A stretch of DNA of 64,000 nucleotides from Flavobacterium fluvii (GCF_900129545.1 NZ_FQWB01000005.1:248001-312000), one strand, 5' to 3'. Positions 48,913-57,772 are shown, numbered from the stretch's first letter. Notes: generated from the letters alone by a model not told the origin. Numbers and translations are program-made.

Positions 48913-48978
48913 CCTATTCTATACAATCTAGAACTGAAGACTGAGTGTTTTAAAATCAATCTTTTGTAAATCAATCTT

Positions 48979-49010
48979 TTGCCAAAATAGCAACAAAATT
49001 GCTATCTTTG
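48979..49010 (+). promoter_or_regulatory. Promoter-like TTG-N21-TATCTTTG at a start codon
   Basis: TTG at 48979-48981 and TATCTTTG at 49003-49010 match the Bacteroidota -33 and -7 boxes with spacing 21. The -7 box abuts ATG 49011, so transcription would start at or beyond the ATG. Confidence 0.4.
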
Positions 49011-49415
49011 ATGATGATGAATACTCAATATCCATATAAAGACAAATTAACAAAATGGTTCCTGGCAGTAACTTTGCTTCTTGGCATTTTTGCTTTTTCT
49101 GGATATGCGAATAATTTACAATCAAGACAACTTCAGACGACACAAACTGAACTTGTAGTTTCAAACAATCACAAAATTTGTAAACGGGCTATTTCATATA
49201 AAAAAGGGATTGAACTTAGCCTTTTCATTTCTCCTCAAAATAGTTTCGACAAAAACTGGGCAAACGCTTTAATTACACACAACCTGTTGACCAAAGTAAA
49301 ACTGGATACTATTTCAAGGCAGTTTTATTCTCATAAGCCTGCCAACCTCTTTCTACAAGTAAAAACCATTCCCCAAAGTTCTGACGAGGACATTTTTGCA
49401 ACTTATATAGGATAG
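49011..49415 (+). CDS. Small exported hypothetical protein
   Basis: 134 residues from the ATG at 49011 (three ATGs in a row). One hydrophobic segment (WFLAVTLLLGIFAFSGYANN) is a signal peptide or anchor, then about 100 residues without a family match (LSLFISPQNSFDKNWANALI, FYSHKPANLFLQVKTIPQ). A promoter-like TATCTTTG touches the start. It sits in a lightly packed stretch after the helicase gene. Function unknown. Confidence 0.55.
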   Translation: MMMNTQYPYKDKLTKWFLAVTLLLGIFAFSGYANNLQSRQLQTTQTELVVSNNHKICKRAISYKKGIELSLFISPQNSFDKNWANALITHNLLTKVKLDTISRQFYSHKPANLFLQVKTIPQSSDEDIFATYIG

Positions 49416-49508
49416 TTCTTGTCCTGTATGCCAAATCATTTGGCTTCATTCCATTTTAAAATTCAAAAGTTGTTGCCATTGGCTGCACAATAACTTATTT
49501 AAAAAATC

Positions 49509-49706
49509 ATGAAAAGTTTCAAAAAAACATTAAGACTATTGGGACTTGTACTCCTGATAGTCTTGGCATCCCTTGGAATTGGATTTGTAGGAGGTGTTCC
49601 AATTCCTCCAACCAAAAAAAGAGAGAACACCATAGAACTAAAAACCGAATTGGTTGAAGACAAGGAGGATGAAACAAAGTTGTTTCAATTCAAGACAAAA
49701 CAATAA
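49509..49706 (+). CDS. Small single-helix membrane protein
   Basis: 65 residues: basic start MKSFKKTLRLLG, one hydrophobic segment (LVLLIVLASLGIGFVGGVPI), then a charged tail (ENTIELKTELVEDKEDETK). The helix-to-tail junction GGVPIPPTKKRE suggests a stably anchored protein with its acidic tail outside. No family recognised. Isolated, 93 bp after the previous gene. Confidence 0.5.
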   Translation: MKSFKKTLRLLGLVLLIVLASLGIGFVGGVPIPPTKKRENTIELKTELVEDKEDETKLFQFKTKQ

Positions 49707-49779
49707 TAAATAATTCGTAAAATATTTTTTTTTAAAATCTAAAGTATTTATACCTATATTTAATCAAAATGCTCACATA

Positions 49780-50727
49780 ATGTATATTAGACTTTGTTTA
49801 ATTTTTGTTTCTACATTTCTATTTATCTCTTGCAAAGAATCAATTGCGGTTACAGACAAATCTGCTCGTAAAGCAGAATTATCAAATTCAAAATATATTG
49901 ATCCTGAAAATCTGCAAGAAAAAGAAAATTTCAAATTATTGTCAGAAACTAGCGAATTACGTTTTTTAGAAATTATAAACAGTAATTTAAAATCTAAGTC
50001 TTCTCCGCAAAACATTGTGCTTCTTAGTGACAGCATAAATACTGTTAATGGAACTTGGAACCATATAAATACTGTTAATGAGGAATGGAATGGCGTAACT
50101 AAACCTGCCAGTAATTATGCTGTCAATAAACAAAGTGCAGTATTTTCAAATTCTAATTTTAAAGGTCCCGTTTTTAGTTGTATTTTGGTAAAAAAGTATG
50201 GCGATTGGGAGCATCAGCACGCTAATGGTTATGTTATAAAACCTCTAAAAAACAATATTCCTGTAGGCTCCATAAATAAAATATTTCTTGACCTATATTA
50301 TGATTCCGAGCTGAGCAGCATACCTGACTTCGACAAAATAAAATCGGTTTATGGGCATCTGCTGTCAGATGAACAAATAAAGAATTGGGATAATGGATTG
50401 TTTAATCTAGACATCCAGATATCTACCCAAAATAAAAATACTCTGGCCATAAATGTGACCCTTAAAAGAGAAATGGCTGATAAATGGTTGAGAATTGAAG
50501 TGCCTCTAAAAAATATGGAAAGTTGGAATACTGAGAACAAACCTATTGAATTTAAAGACATAACTACGGATACTATTCAAGCCATTTATTTAACAGCGGA
50601 GACAAAAAGCAGATTAGTATATCGAAATCTTGACACTAAAAATTTTAACATAGAAACCACTCCAAAATTGTTTAAAGAAATTGCCTTTAGCATTAAGCGA
50701 TTTGAATTAGAAAAAAATAATTTTTAG
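49780..50727 (+). CDS. Putative lipoprotein with beta-rich C-terminus
   Basis: 315 residues. Lipobox in MYIRLCLIFVSTFLFISCKE gives acylated Cys18. The rest is probably a beta sandwich (KKYGDWEHQHANGYVIKP, RIEVPLKNMESWNTENKP, DTIQAIYLTAETKSRLVYRN), in the style of carbohydrate-binding domains, though none is identified. Near residues 86-106 a ten-residue unit is tandemly repeated (SINTVNGTWN then HINTVNEEWN), from a 30-bp direct repeat at about 50035-50094. Base use is A/T-rich, and it lies beside a RAYT transposon locus, so it may have been acquired. Confidence 0.6.
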   Translation: MYIRLCLIFVSTFLFISCKESIAVTDKSARKAELSNSKYIDPENLQEKENFKLLSETSELRFLEIINSNLKSKSSPQNIVLLSDSINTVNGTWNHINTVNEEWNGVTKPASNYAVNKQSAVFSNSNFKGPVFSCILVKKYGDWEHQHANGYVIKPLKNNIPVGSINKIFLDLYYDSELSSIPDFDKIKSVYGHLLSDEQIKNWDNGLFNLDIQISTQNKNTLAINVTLKREMADKWLRIEVPLKNMESWNTENKPIEFKDITTDTIQAIYLTAETKSRLVYRNLDTKNFNIETTPKLFKEIAFSIKRFELEKNNF

Positions 50728-50752
50728 TTGTTTAAACATTGGTTTTGGTTTT

Positions 50753-50802
50753 GCTCCGCAAAGTCTCCGACTTTGAGGATGTGATAAAAGGTCTCCGACC
50801 TT
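50753..50802 (+). repeat. Two-hairpin REP element, left end of RAYT locus (L1)
   Basis: Outer hairpin CAAAGTC-TCC-GACTTTG (50759-50775), inner hairpin AAGGTC-TCC-GACCTT (50788-50802), joined by a GAGGATGTGATAA linker. The 26-nt end at 50753-50778 is exactly inverted at 51456-51481. The inner hairpin ends 3 bp before the transposase stop. Confidence 0.85.
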
Positions 50803-50804
50803 CG

Positions 50805-51410
50805 TTACCAATTATAAATAGTGCTAATCGATTGTGGTTTCAAAACATCTAATACCGGATTATCAACTTTTGTAATTGCTATAATTCCACTATTTTCAAC
50901 ATAATTGGAAGCACTGGAATATACATAATGAGAAGCTTTGGCAACAAATCCTGCTCGAACAGGATTCAAATGAATATAATCCAATTTAGACCAAAAAAAC
51001 TTTTCTGAAAAAATTTCTTCGGGGTGATTTCCATATTGCCAAAACTGATATTTTTCATTTCGGCCATGACTTTTGCAAGCAAATTCAAAACGTTTCAACA
51101 TCCAGTCGGCCCTACTTTCTGGCTCAGTTTCTATTTTATTCAAAATGGTCTTTGCCGTAAACTTCTTAAAATCCCGAATCAAATCGGATAATTTACTATT
51201 TTCTGACTGAATGATTAAATGAATATGATTGGACATAATTACAAATCCATACAAAATCATTCCTTTGTTTTTTAAACAAAAATCCAGACTTTCGATGACA
51301 CAATCTTTATAGGTTTTCCTGGAAAAAACATCAACCCAGTCCACAACCGTTGCAGTTATAAAATGCGCTTTGGATTGATCTCGAATTATGAATCCCTCTT
51401 TCTCTTTCAT
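50805..51410 (-). CDS. REP-associated tyrosine transposase (RAYT)
   Basis: 201 residues. RAYTs are domesticated Y1_Tnp/IS200-type HUH endonucleases. The metal-binding HUH motif is SNHIHLIIQ (His62, His64) and the catalytic tyrosine is Tyr145 in LDYIHLNPVRAG, both intact. The gene is flanked by inverted REP elements whose ends are identical, as expected for a RAYT with its own substrates. No second transposition gene is present. It may act in trans on REPINs elsewhere, including 52186-52310. Nothing indicates it is inactive. Confidence 0.93.
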   Translation of the reverse strand: MKEKEGFIIRDQSKAHFITATVVDWVDVFSRKTYKDCVIESLDFCLKNKGMILYGFVIMSNHIHLIIQSENSKLSDLIRDFKKFTAKTILNKIETEPESRADWMLKRFEFACKSHGRNEKYQFWQYGNHPEEIFSEKFFWSKLDYIHLNPVRAGFVAKASHYVYSSASNYVENSGIIAITKVDNPVLDVLKPQSISTIYNW

Positions 51411-51431
51411 TTTGTTTTTTTTTTTTAAAAG

Positions 51432-51481
51432 TCAGTCAGAGACTGAAAATCACTACCTCAAAGTCGGAGACTTTGCGGAGC
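51432..51481 (-). repeat. Two-hairpin REP element, right end of RAYT locus (R1)
   Basis: Inner hairpin TCAGTC-AGA-GACTGA (51432-51446), linker, outer hairpin CAAAGTC-GGA-GACTTTG (51459-51475). The 26-nt end is the exact inverse of that at 50753-50778. Confidence 0.85.
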
Positions 51482-51543
51482 TTGGGTTAGATTTATTGTA
51501 AGTAAATTACGAAATAAAATCTTATTAATTAAAATACATAATT

Positions 51544-52129
51544 TAATATTTAACTGAACAACACCTTATAAAATCAACACCAAGCTCACTTAAAACATAG
51601 TAAACTGGAATAACCTCATCATCCATAAAAATAAAACCTTCCATAATTTCTCGTTTTATTAAACCCAATCGAGTTAAATTAAAATATCAATTCCTGAAAT
51701 TTGAAACTCTTTTACTTCAATACTCTCTGTGTCTTTAATTCTGTCAAGTTCTAAAACTTCATTTCTTGATAATTGACTTAAAATAGAAGGATAGATTGAG
51801 GATTCATATTTTTCGTTTGCATCACTAAAATTGACTATCAAATTAGACCATTTTTGTTGAAGTGTTTCATCTTCTTCAAGTGAAGAAAATTCTAATAAGG
51901 GAATGAGTGTTTTAAGATTTATTTGTTTGATTGAGATATTATTTTCCTCAGCAATTTTCTTTGCTTCCGAAAATATCTTTATTTGATTTTTTAATCTCCT
52001 TGTTCTTAATTTATCAGCTAATAATAGTCCAGCTTCTTCGAGTGGTGAACCAGCCAACTTTTCAAGGAATCCGCCAACTAAATCAATTCCTTTTTCAATT
52101 GCTGTTGATGATATATCTATTTTATTCAT
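51544..52129 (-). pseudogene. Frameshifted Abi-alpha (DUF4393) gene
   Basis: Frame from the ATG at 52129 runs 151 residues to a TAA at 51674 and shows the Abi_alpha core (ADKLRTRRLKNQIKIFSEAK, LIPLLEFSSLEEDETLQQKW, YPSILSQLSRNE). In the -1 frame the sequence continues directly as NLTRLGLIKREIMEGFIFMD and on to DFIRCCSV, stopping at 51544, which fits the end of DUF4393 proteins. One lost base in the T run near 51684 would cause this. DUF4393 proteins include abortive-infection components against phage. It could also be a sequencing error in a short homopolymer. It lies between two inverted REP elements. Confidence 0.6.
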
Positions 52130-52185
52130 AGTTTATTTTATTGGTTAATAAAAGGTATTTAAAAAAAATTAAGCTGTTAGGCCTC

Positions 52186-52310
52186 GCTCCGCAAAGTCTC
52201 CGACTTTGTGGATGTGTTCGTCAGTCTCTGACTGACCATAAAATTAAACCCAAAATAAAGTCGGTTGGAAACCGAAAATCACTCCCTCAAAGTCGGAGAC
52301 TTTGCGGAGC
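52186..52310. repeat. REPIN: two inverted two-hairpin REPs, no transposase (L2/R2)
   Basis: L2: outer AAAGTC-TCC-GACTTT hairpin then inner GTCAGTC-TCT-GACTGAC (52220-52236). R2: inner TCGGTT-GGA-AACCGA (52261-52275) then outer AAAGTC-GGA-GACTTT, ending GCGGAGC at 52310. The outer hairpins match those beside the RAYT. 125 bp, typical REPIN size; a non-autonomous element. Confidence 0.85.
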
Positions 52311-52325
52311 ATTGTACTAAATTAA

Positions 52326-53861
52326 CTACCCCAACCACCCATCACGATCCAAGCTTCTGTACTGAATCGCTTCGGAAATGTGGGAAGAAATTACTTTTGG
52401 CGAAGCTTCCAAGTCAGCAATAGTCCTGGCTACTTTCAGGATTCTGTCATAGGCCCGCGCCGAAAGATTCAAGCGCTCCATTGCTGTTTTCAACAATTGT
52501 TTGGAATCATCGTCAAGGGCGCAATGTTCCCGAATGTGTTTGGTATTCATTTGGGCATTGTAATGGATATTTTCCATTTGGATGAAACGTTCCGACTGGA
52601 TTTCCCTAGCAGAAGTCACTCTTTTTCGAATATCAACACTACTTTCGGCTTTGTTGTCATCGGACAATTTTTCGAAAGGAACAGGCGTCACTTCAATATG
52701 AATGTCGATTCTGTCCAACAATGGCCCCGAAATTTTGCTCAAATAGCGTTGCATTTCGTGTGGTGAAGAAGTTTGCGGCGAATCGGGATCGTTGAAAAAC
52801 CCACTCGGACTCGGATTCATACTGGCCACCAACATAAAAGACGAAGGATAAGTCACAGTAAACTTGGCTCTGGAAATGGTCACTTCCCTGTCTTCCAATG
52901 GTTGGCGCATCACTTCGAGAACATCTCGTTTGAATTCGGGCAATTCGTCCAGAAACAAAACGCCATTGTGTGCCATCGAAATTTCACCGGGTTGTGGATA
53001 ACTTCCGCCTCCAACTAAAGCCACATTCGAAATGGTGTGATGCGGACTTCGAAACGGTCGTTGGTTCATCAATCCCGCTTCTTTCAACTTTCCGGCGACA
53101 CTGTGAATTTTGGTGGTTTCGAGTGCTTCGCGCAAAGTCATTGGCGGCAAAATACTGGGCAAACGTTTGGCAAGCATTGTTTTCCCTGCTCCCGGCGGCC
53201 CAATAAGAATGATGTTATGTCCTCCGGCTGCGGCAATTTCCATGCAACGTTTGATGCTTTCTTGCCCTTTCACATCGCTAAAATCGAATTCGGGAAAATC
53301 CAAGGTTTTATAAAATTCGGCTCTAGTATCGATTGTCGTTGGTTCCAAATTGCCTTTTCCTTCGAAGAAATCAATGACTTCCTGCAGATTTTCGACACCA
53401 TAAACATCCAATCCCGTGACAATTGCGGCTTCCTTCACGTTTTGTTTCGGCAAGAAGAAACCCTTGAAACCTTCTTCTTTGGCTTTTATGGCTATCGGTA
53501 AAGCCCCTTTTATGGGTTGCAAACTTCCGTCCAATGAAAGTTCGCCCATAATAATATATTGGTCTATTTCGTCTGCTTTTATTTGGGTGGAAGCCACAAG
53601 AATACCCATGGCAAGCGTCAAATCATAAGCCGAGCCTTCTTTTCTCAAATCGGCGGGAGCCATATTGATGGTAATTTTCTTGCCCGGCATATTAAGGCCG
53701 TTGTTTTTGAGAGCGGCAGCAATTCGATAACTGCTTTCCTTGATGGCGTTGTCCGGCAAACCAACCAAATGGTAACCAATTCCCTTGTCCATATTAACCT
53801 CAACGGTAATCGTGGTGGCTTCGACTCCAAAAACGGCACTTCCAAAAACTTTGATTAGCAT
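52326..53861 (-). CDS. YifB/ComM family Mg-chelatase-like AAA+ ATPase
   Basis: 511 residues. N-terminal ComM/YifB domain (LIKVFGSAVFGVEATTITVE), central AAA+ with Walker A (IGPPGAGKTMLAKRLPSILP), Walker B (GVLFLDELPEFKRDVLEVM), and a C-terminal helical lid (LNLSARAYDRILKVARTIAD). ComM is a hexameric helicase that drives branch migration in natural transformation; in non-competent bacteria the role is unclear. Cytosolic. No competence genes are near. Directly downstream of the REPIN (15 bp), on the minus strand. Confidence 0.92.
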   Translation of the reverse strand: MLIKVFGSAVFGVEATTITVEVNMDKGIGYHLVGLPDNAIKESSYRIAAALKNNGLNMPGKKITINMAPADLRKEGSAYDLTLAMGILVASTQIKADEIDQYIIMGELSLDGSLQPIKGALPIAIKAKEEGFKGFFLPKQNVKEAAIVTGLDVYGVENLQEVIDFFEGKGNLEPTTIDTRAEFYKTLDFPEFDFSDVKGQESIKRCMEIAAAGGHNIILIGPPGAGKTMLAKRLPSILPPMTLREALETTKIHSVAGKLKEAGLMNQRPFRSPHHTISNVALVGGGSYPQPGEISMAHNGVLFLDELPEFKRDVLEVMRQPLEDREVTISRAKFTVTYPSSFMLVASMNPSPSGFFNDPDSPQTSSPHEMQRYLSKISGPLLDRIDIHIEVTPVPFEKLSDDNKAESSVDIRKRVTSAREIQSERFIQMENIHYNAQMNTKHIREHCALDDDSKQLLKTAMERLNLSARAYDRILKVARTIADLEASPKVISSHISEAIQYRSLDRDGWLG

Positions 53862-53939
53862 ATAAAATAGTTTTATTTAAACATAAAAGACTTCAATTTT
53901 ATAACAAAGAGGGAGATTATTACTCTAGTCTTGCATTTC

Positions 53940-54923
53940 CTAGGAAGAATATTCCAATCCTATTTGACTTCTGACCTCATCCACAATTTTGATAAGATCC
54001 AAACTATTTTGATGAGACCAAAGTTCGCTTTCAATTCGGTTTTCTTTAATACAGTGATGGCATTCCTCGATTTCGTATGTAAATCCTTTGCCTTTGGTTG
54101 GCAATGGATGTTCCTCTTTCTTATTATCAATTACCAAAGTATAGGATTGCGCTTCGTGCCAAAGCGAATTCAAGTTAATGGTTCCTTTGGTACCATTTAT
54201 TGTTGCCGTCATGTTTGATTTAGACACAAAACTCGAATGCAAAACCGCTTGCGCATTTTCGTACTGCAAAATCATTGAAGTTTGCAAATCGGCTCCTGAT
54301 TCGTGAAAAATGGATTTTGCCAATATCTCGGCAGGAATTCCCAACAGCACATAACTCAAAAACAAAGGATAAACTCCAATATCCAAAAGTGCTCCTCCTC
54401 CCAATTCGATGTCAGTTTTTCTATTGCCCTCTCCTCCAAGTTTATCGGCAGTAAATGCAAAATCGGCATTAATGAATTTCACTTCTCCAATTTCGCCGTT
54501 TTTAATTTTGGAAAAAGCTTCCCGAAAAGACGGATTGAATCTCGTCCAAAAAGCTTCCATAAAAAATTGGTTGTTTGCTTTCGACGCATTAATCATTTGC
54601 AATGCATCATCATAATTTAAGGCAATGGGTTTTTCGCAAAGTACTTTTTTGTTGTTCTGCAACGCTTTTATGGTCAAAGCGGCGTGGGAATTATGGGGAG
54701 TCGCAATGTACAATATATCCACTTCGGCATCATTCATAATGGCGTCATAAGAGTCGTAGGCATTCTTGCAATCGTAGTTTTTGGCAAATTCTTGTGCTTT
54801 GCCAAGATTTCTTGAAGCCACGGCAACCAATTCGGCTTCTTCGACCAGCATTAAATCTTTGGCAAATTGGTGGGCAATATTCCCCAAACCTATAATTCCC
54901 CATTTAATCTTTTCCTTATTCAT
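53940..54923 (-). CDS. Gfo/Idh/MocA family NAD(P)-dependent oxidoreductase
   Basis: 327 residues from the ATG at 54923 (an upstream TTG would extend into the leader). The N-terminal Rossmann fold has WGIIGLGNIAHQFAKDL; the active-site Lys is in VLCEKPIALNYDDAL (EKP), and the C-terminal domain has ELGGGALLDIGVYPLFLSYV. The family oxidises or reduces sugars, inositols or related compounds; NAD(P) specificity and substrate are not clear. Neighbours are unrelated. Cytosolic. Confidence 0.88.
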   Translation of the reverse strand: MNKEKIKWGIIGLGNIAHQFAKDLMLVEEAELVAVASRNLGKAQEFAKNYDCKNAYDSYDAIMNDAEVDILYIATPHNSHAALTIKALQNNKKVLCEKPIALNYDDALQMINASKANNQFFMEAFWTRFNPSFREAFSKIKNGEIGEVKFINADFAFTADKLGGEGNRKTDIELGGGALLDIGVYPLFLSYVLLGIPAEILAKSIFHESGADLQTSMILQYENAQAVLHSSFVSKSNMTATINGTKGTINLNSLWHEAQSYTLVIDNKKEEHPLPTKGKGFTYEIEECHHCIKENRIESELWSHQNSLDLIKIVDEVRSQIGLEYSS

Positions 54924-55106
54924 CTTGCTATTTATTTTGTTAACCAAAATTCCCTTTTATAAGAATCAAAATACAACTTTAATTCAAAATCTAAATTTAA
55001 CATAAAATTCCTTTCAATAAATATTTTACCTACATTTTAGTTCCCAAACCAATTATTATTGTTAATTTTCTTTGACTTAATTTAGTTTTTGCCCAATATC
55101 AACAAT

Positions 55107-56120
55107 ATGAAAGTAATCCTTCGAACATTCGACCTGCAACTCAAACATACTTTTACCATTTCGAGAGTTTCCTATAAAACACAACCTATTTTAATTGTAG
55201 AATTGCAAAGTGACGGTTATTCTGGTTATGGAGAAACGACTTCCAATACCTATTACAAGAATACCGTGGAATCGATGAAAAGCAATCTGGAAAAAATAAT
55301 TCCGTTTATCGAAAGTGTTGCCAATGAAACTCCCGAGGAATTTTGGCACAAAGCCCATCAATTATTAGGACACGACATGTTTGCACTTTGTGCCTTGGAC
55401 AATGCCTATAACGATTGGTACGCTCGCAAAAAAGGAAAAAAATTGTATGAATTATGGGGGTATTCCATAGACCACAACCCAAAAACCGATTATACCATTG
55501 GCATTGACAGCATCGAAAAAATGGTGTCGAAAATGACTGAATTGCCTTGGCCTATCTATAAAATCAAACTCGGGACAAAAGAAGACATTGCCATTGTTAC
55601 CGAATTAAGAAAACACACCGACGCCATTTTCAGGATTGACGCCAACTGCGGCTGGACGGTTCCAGAAACCTTGACCAATGCCGTAGCATTGAAAAAACTG
55701 GGAGTCGAATTCCTGGAACAACCCTTGAAAGCCAATGATTGGGAAGGTCACAAGGAAGTTTTCAAACAATCGGTATTGCCCATAATTGCGGACGAAAGCT
55801 GTATTATTGAAGAAGACGTGGCCAAATGCCACAACCATTTTCACGGCGTGAACATCAAACTCGTGAAATGCGGCGGACTGACTCCTGCCAGAAGGATGAT
55901 TGCACAAGCAAAAAAACTGGGAATGAAAACAATGGTGGGCTGCATGACGGAATCTACGGTTGGAATATCGGCAATTGCCCACTTATTACCAGAATTGGAC
56001 TATGTCGACATGGATGGCACATTATTAATAACCAACGATATAGCAACCGGAATTACCCTCAAGAATGGCATTATACAATACTCGAAAGAAAATGGCACTG
56101 GAGTCAGCCTAATTGCATAA
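55107..56120 (+). CDS. L-Ala-D/L-Glu epimerase-type dipeptide epimerase (enolase superfamily)
   Basis: 337 residues from the ATG at 55107 (an in-frame TTG at 55089 is weaker). Muconate-lactonising subgroup: K-x-K pair at Lys152/Lys154 (YKIKLGTKED), metal ligands Asp178 (RIDANCGW), Glu204 (FLEQPL) and Asp229 (IADESC), and KLVKCGG (251-257) holding the second catalytic Lys. These match dipeptide epimerases that recycle murein-derived Ala-Glu. No murein-recycling gene is next to it, so substrate is a family-based guess. Cytosolic. Confidence 0.9.
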   Translation: MKVILRTFDLQLKHTFTISRVSYKTQPILIVELQSDGYSGYGETTSNTYYKNTVESMKSNLEKIIPFIESVANETPEEFWHKAHQLLGHDMFALCALDNAYNDWYARKKGKKLYELWGYSIDHNPKTDYTIGIDSIEKMVSKMTELPWPIYKIKLGTKEDIAIVTELRKHTDAIFRIDANCGWTVPETLTNAVALKKLGVEFLEQPLKANDWEGHKEVFKQSVLPIIADESCIIEEDVAKCHNHFHGVNIKLVKCGGLTPARRMIAQAKKLGMKTMVGCMTESTVGISAIAHLLPELDYVDMDGTLLITNDIATGITLKNGIIQYSKENGTGVSLIA

Positions 56121-56425
56121 ATATTAGCAAATTCTCAATATTAAAGACATTTCATTCAAAATTATTGTACAAAATCAGTTGAATTACAACTAAATTGATG
56201 ATAAAAATGCTCCCTAAAAACAATTTATTCTTTAACTTTAATAAAAAAACCATAAATATGTATTAATAAATTGTAAATTTTGATAAATAATTATCTTATA
56301 CCCATAAAATTTAAGGGTGTAAAATAGAAATTTGATAAAAATCATAGTTCAAAGTACATTTTTTATGGGGGTATAGAATCATTTGACTACTTTTATTGAA
56401 AATTATAACTAAAAAAACAAAAATT
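56121..56425. other. 305-bp A/T-rich leader of amt with a long inverted repeat
   Basis: No gene seen. TATACCCATAAAA (56297-56309) and TTTTATGGGGGTATA (about 56361-56375) form inverted arms enclosing about 50 nt, which begins with TTTAAGGGTGT. The structure lies 50-130 bp before the amt ATG and could regulate it. No sigma-54 promoter (TGGCAC-N5-TTGC) was found by eye. Confidence 0.45.
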
Positions 56426-57751
56426 ATGCGAAAAATTATTTTAAGTGTGATCCTAATCACAATTTTGGTACTATCCGTTTTTTCAATTTATTTATTTCCA
56501 GAAAGTACAGCATTAGGTGCACACGTTGTTGCCCTAAAATTAGATACTGGAGATACGGCTTGGATGTTGGCAGCCACAGGTCTTGTATTGCTGATGACAC
56601 CAGGACTAGGATTCTTTTATGGTGGAATGGTAGGCAAGAAAAATGTAATCAGTACTGTACTGCAAAGCTTTATGGCTATGGTTATAGTAACAGTATTATG
56701 GGTAGTAGTTGGATTTGGTTTGTGTTTTGGACCTTCAGTGGGAGGTTTAATTGGTGACCCAACTCAAAACCTGTTTTTCAATGGAGTAAATGCTACAACA
56801 GCATGGGAATTAGCTCCAACTATTCCTTTTATTTTGTTTGCTTTATTTCAAGCAAAATTCGCTATCATCACTCCAGCTTTAATTACTGGAGCTTTTGCTG
56901 AAAGAGTACGTTTCTGGGCTTACTTATTGTTTATGGTATTGTTCATATTATTTATATATGCTCCATTGTGTCACATGACATGGCATCCTGATGGATTATT
57001 CTTCGGATGGGGAGTATTGGATTTTGCAGGAGGAACTGTAGTACACATGAGTGCTGGTTGGGCAGCTTTGGCAGGAGCCATATTCTTGGGAAAAAGAAAA
57101 GTACAAAAAACAAACCCAGCTCGTATTACTTATGTATTATTAGGAACTGGTTTATTATGGTTCGGTTGGTTTGGGTTCAATGCAGGATCTGCTGTTGGAG
57201 CTGGAAGTCTTGCCGCACAAGCTTTAGGAACCACAACTGTAGCTGCTGCTGCTGCTGCAATGGGTTGGGTATTTTTGGATAAGATTCTTGGACACAAACT
57301 TTCAGCCATGGGTGCTTGTATCGGTGCCGTAGTAGGATTGGTTGCCATTACTCCTGCTGCAGGATTCGTGTCAATGCCTTCTGCTCTTGCCATTGGTTTC
57401 ATTGCCAGTATCATAAGCAACCTTGTCGTAAGCAGTTTCCCTAAAGGAAAAATTGATGATGCCTTGGACGTATTTGCTTGTCACGGTGTTGGTGGTATGG
57501 TAGGTATGCTTTTGACAGGTGTATTTGCTTCAAAATCCGTTAACTCAATCGTAGGCGACAATCAAGGTTTAATCTATGGTGATGCCACTTTGTTTTTAAT
57601 CCAATTGAAAGCATTGGTTCTTGTTTCCATCTTTGCCTTCACTGCTTCTTATGCATTGTTCTTTATCGTAAATAAAATAACTCCATTAAGAGTTTCTGAA
57701 GAAAAAGAAGAATTAGGATTGGATATTTCTCAACACGGAGAATATTTGTAA
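56426..57751 (+). CDS. amt: Ammonium transporter (Amt family)
   Basis: 441 residues from the ATG at 56426 (in-frame TTG at 56396 rejected). A short hydrophobic N-terminal helix (KIILSVILITILVLSVFS) and a periplasmic segment precede the eleven-helix core. Motifs DTGDTAWMLAATGLVLLMTP, GFFYGGMVGKKNV, FDFAGGTVVHMSAGWAALAG-like (VLDFAGGTVVHMSAGWAALA), and DVFACHGVGGMVG with the twin His are all present. It brings ammonium into the cell. No glnK (PII) gene follows, which is unusual; a UUCG terminator lies 21 bp downstream. Confidence 0.95.
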   Translation: MRKIILSVILITILVLSVFSIYLFPESTALGAHVVALKLDTGDTAWMLAATGLVLLMTPGLGFFYGGMVGKKNVISTVLQSFMAMVIVTVLWVVVGFGLCFGPSVGGLIGDPTQNLFFNGVNATTAWELAPTIPFILFALFQAKFAIITPALITGAFAERVRFWAYLLFMVLFILFIYAPLCHMTWHPDGLFFGWGVLDFAGGTVVHMSAGWAALAGAIFLGKRKVQKTNPARITYVLLGTGLLWFGWFGFNAGSAVGAGSLAAQALGTTTVAAAAAAMGWVFLDKILGHKLSAMGACIGAVVGLVAITPAAGFVSMPSALAIGFIASIISNLVVSSFPKGKIDDALDVFACHGVGGMVGMLLTGVFASKSVNSIVGDNQGLIYGDATLFLIQLKALVLVSIFAFTASYALFFIVNKITPLRVSEEKEELGLDISQHGEYL

Positions 57752-57772
57752 ATCACTTTCTAAATAATCAAG

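Noticed and set aside
49430..49444. GCCAAA-TCA-TTTGGC hairpin as a terminator
   Set aside because: Six base pairs and no T run; too weak to claim.
55089..55106. TTG start for the dipeptide epimerase (and similar TTG starts at 1189, 1883, 28427, 37669, 54947, 56396, 61356)
   Set aside because: An ATG lies 3-30 bases downstream at the position expected from family alignments. TTG was kept only where no suitable ATG exists (10031, 62715).
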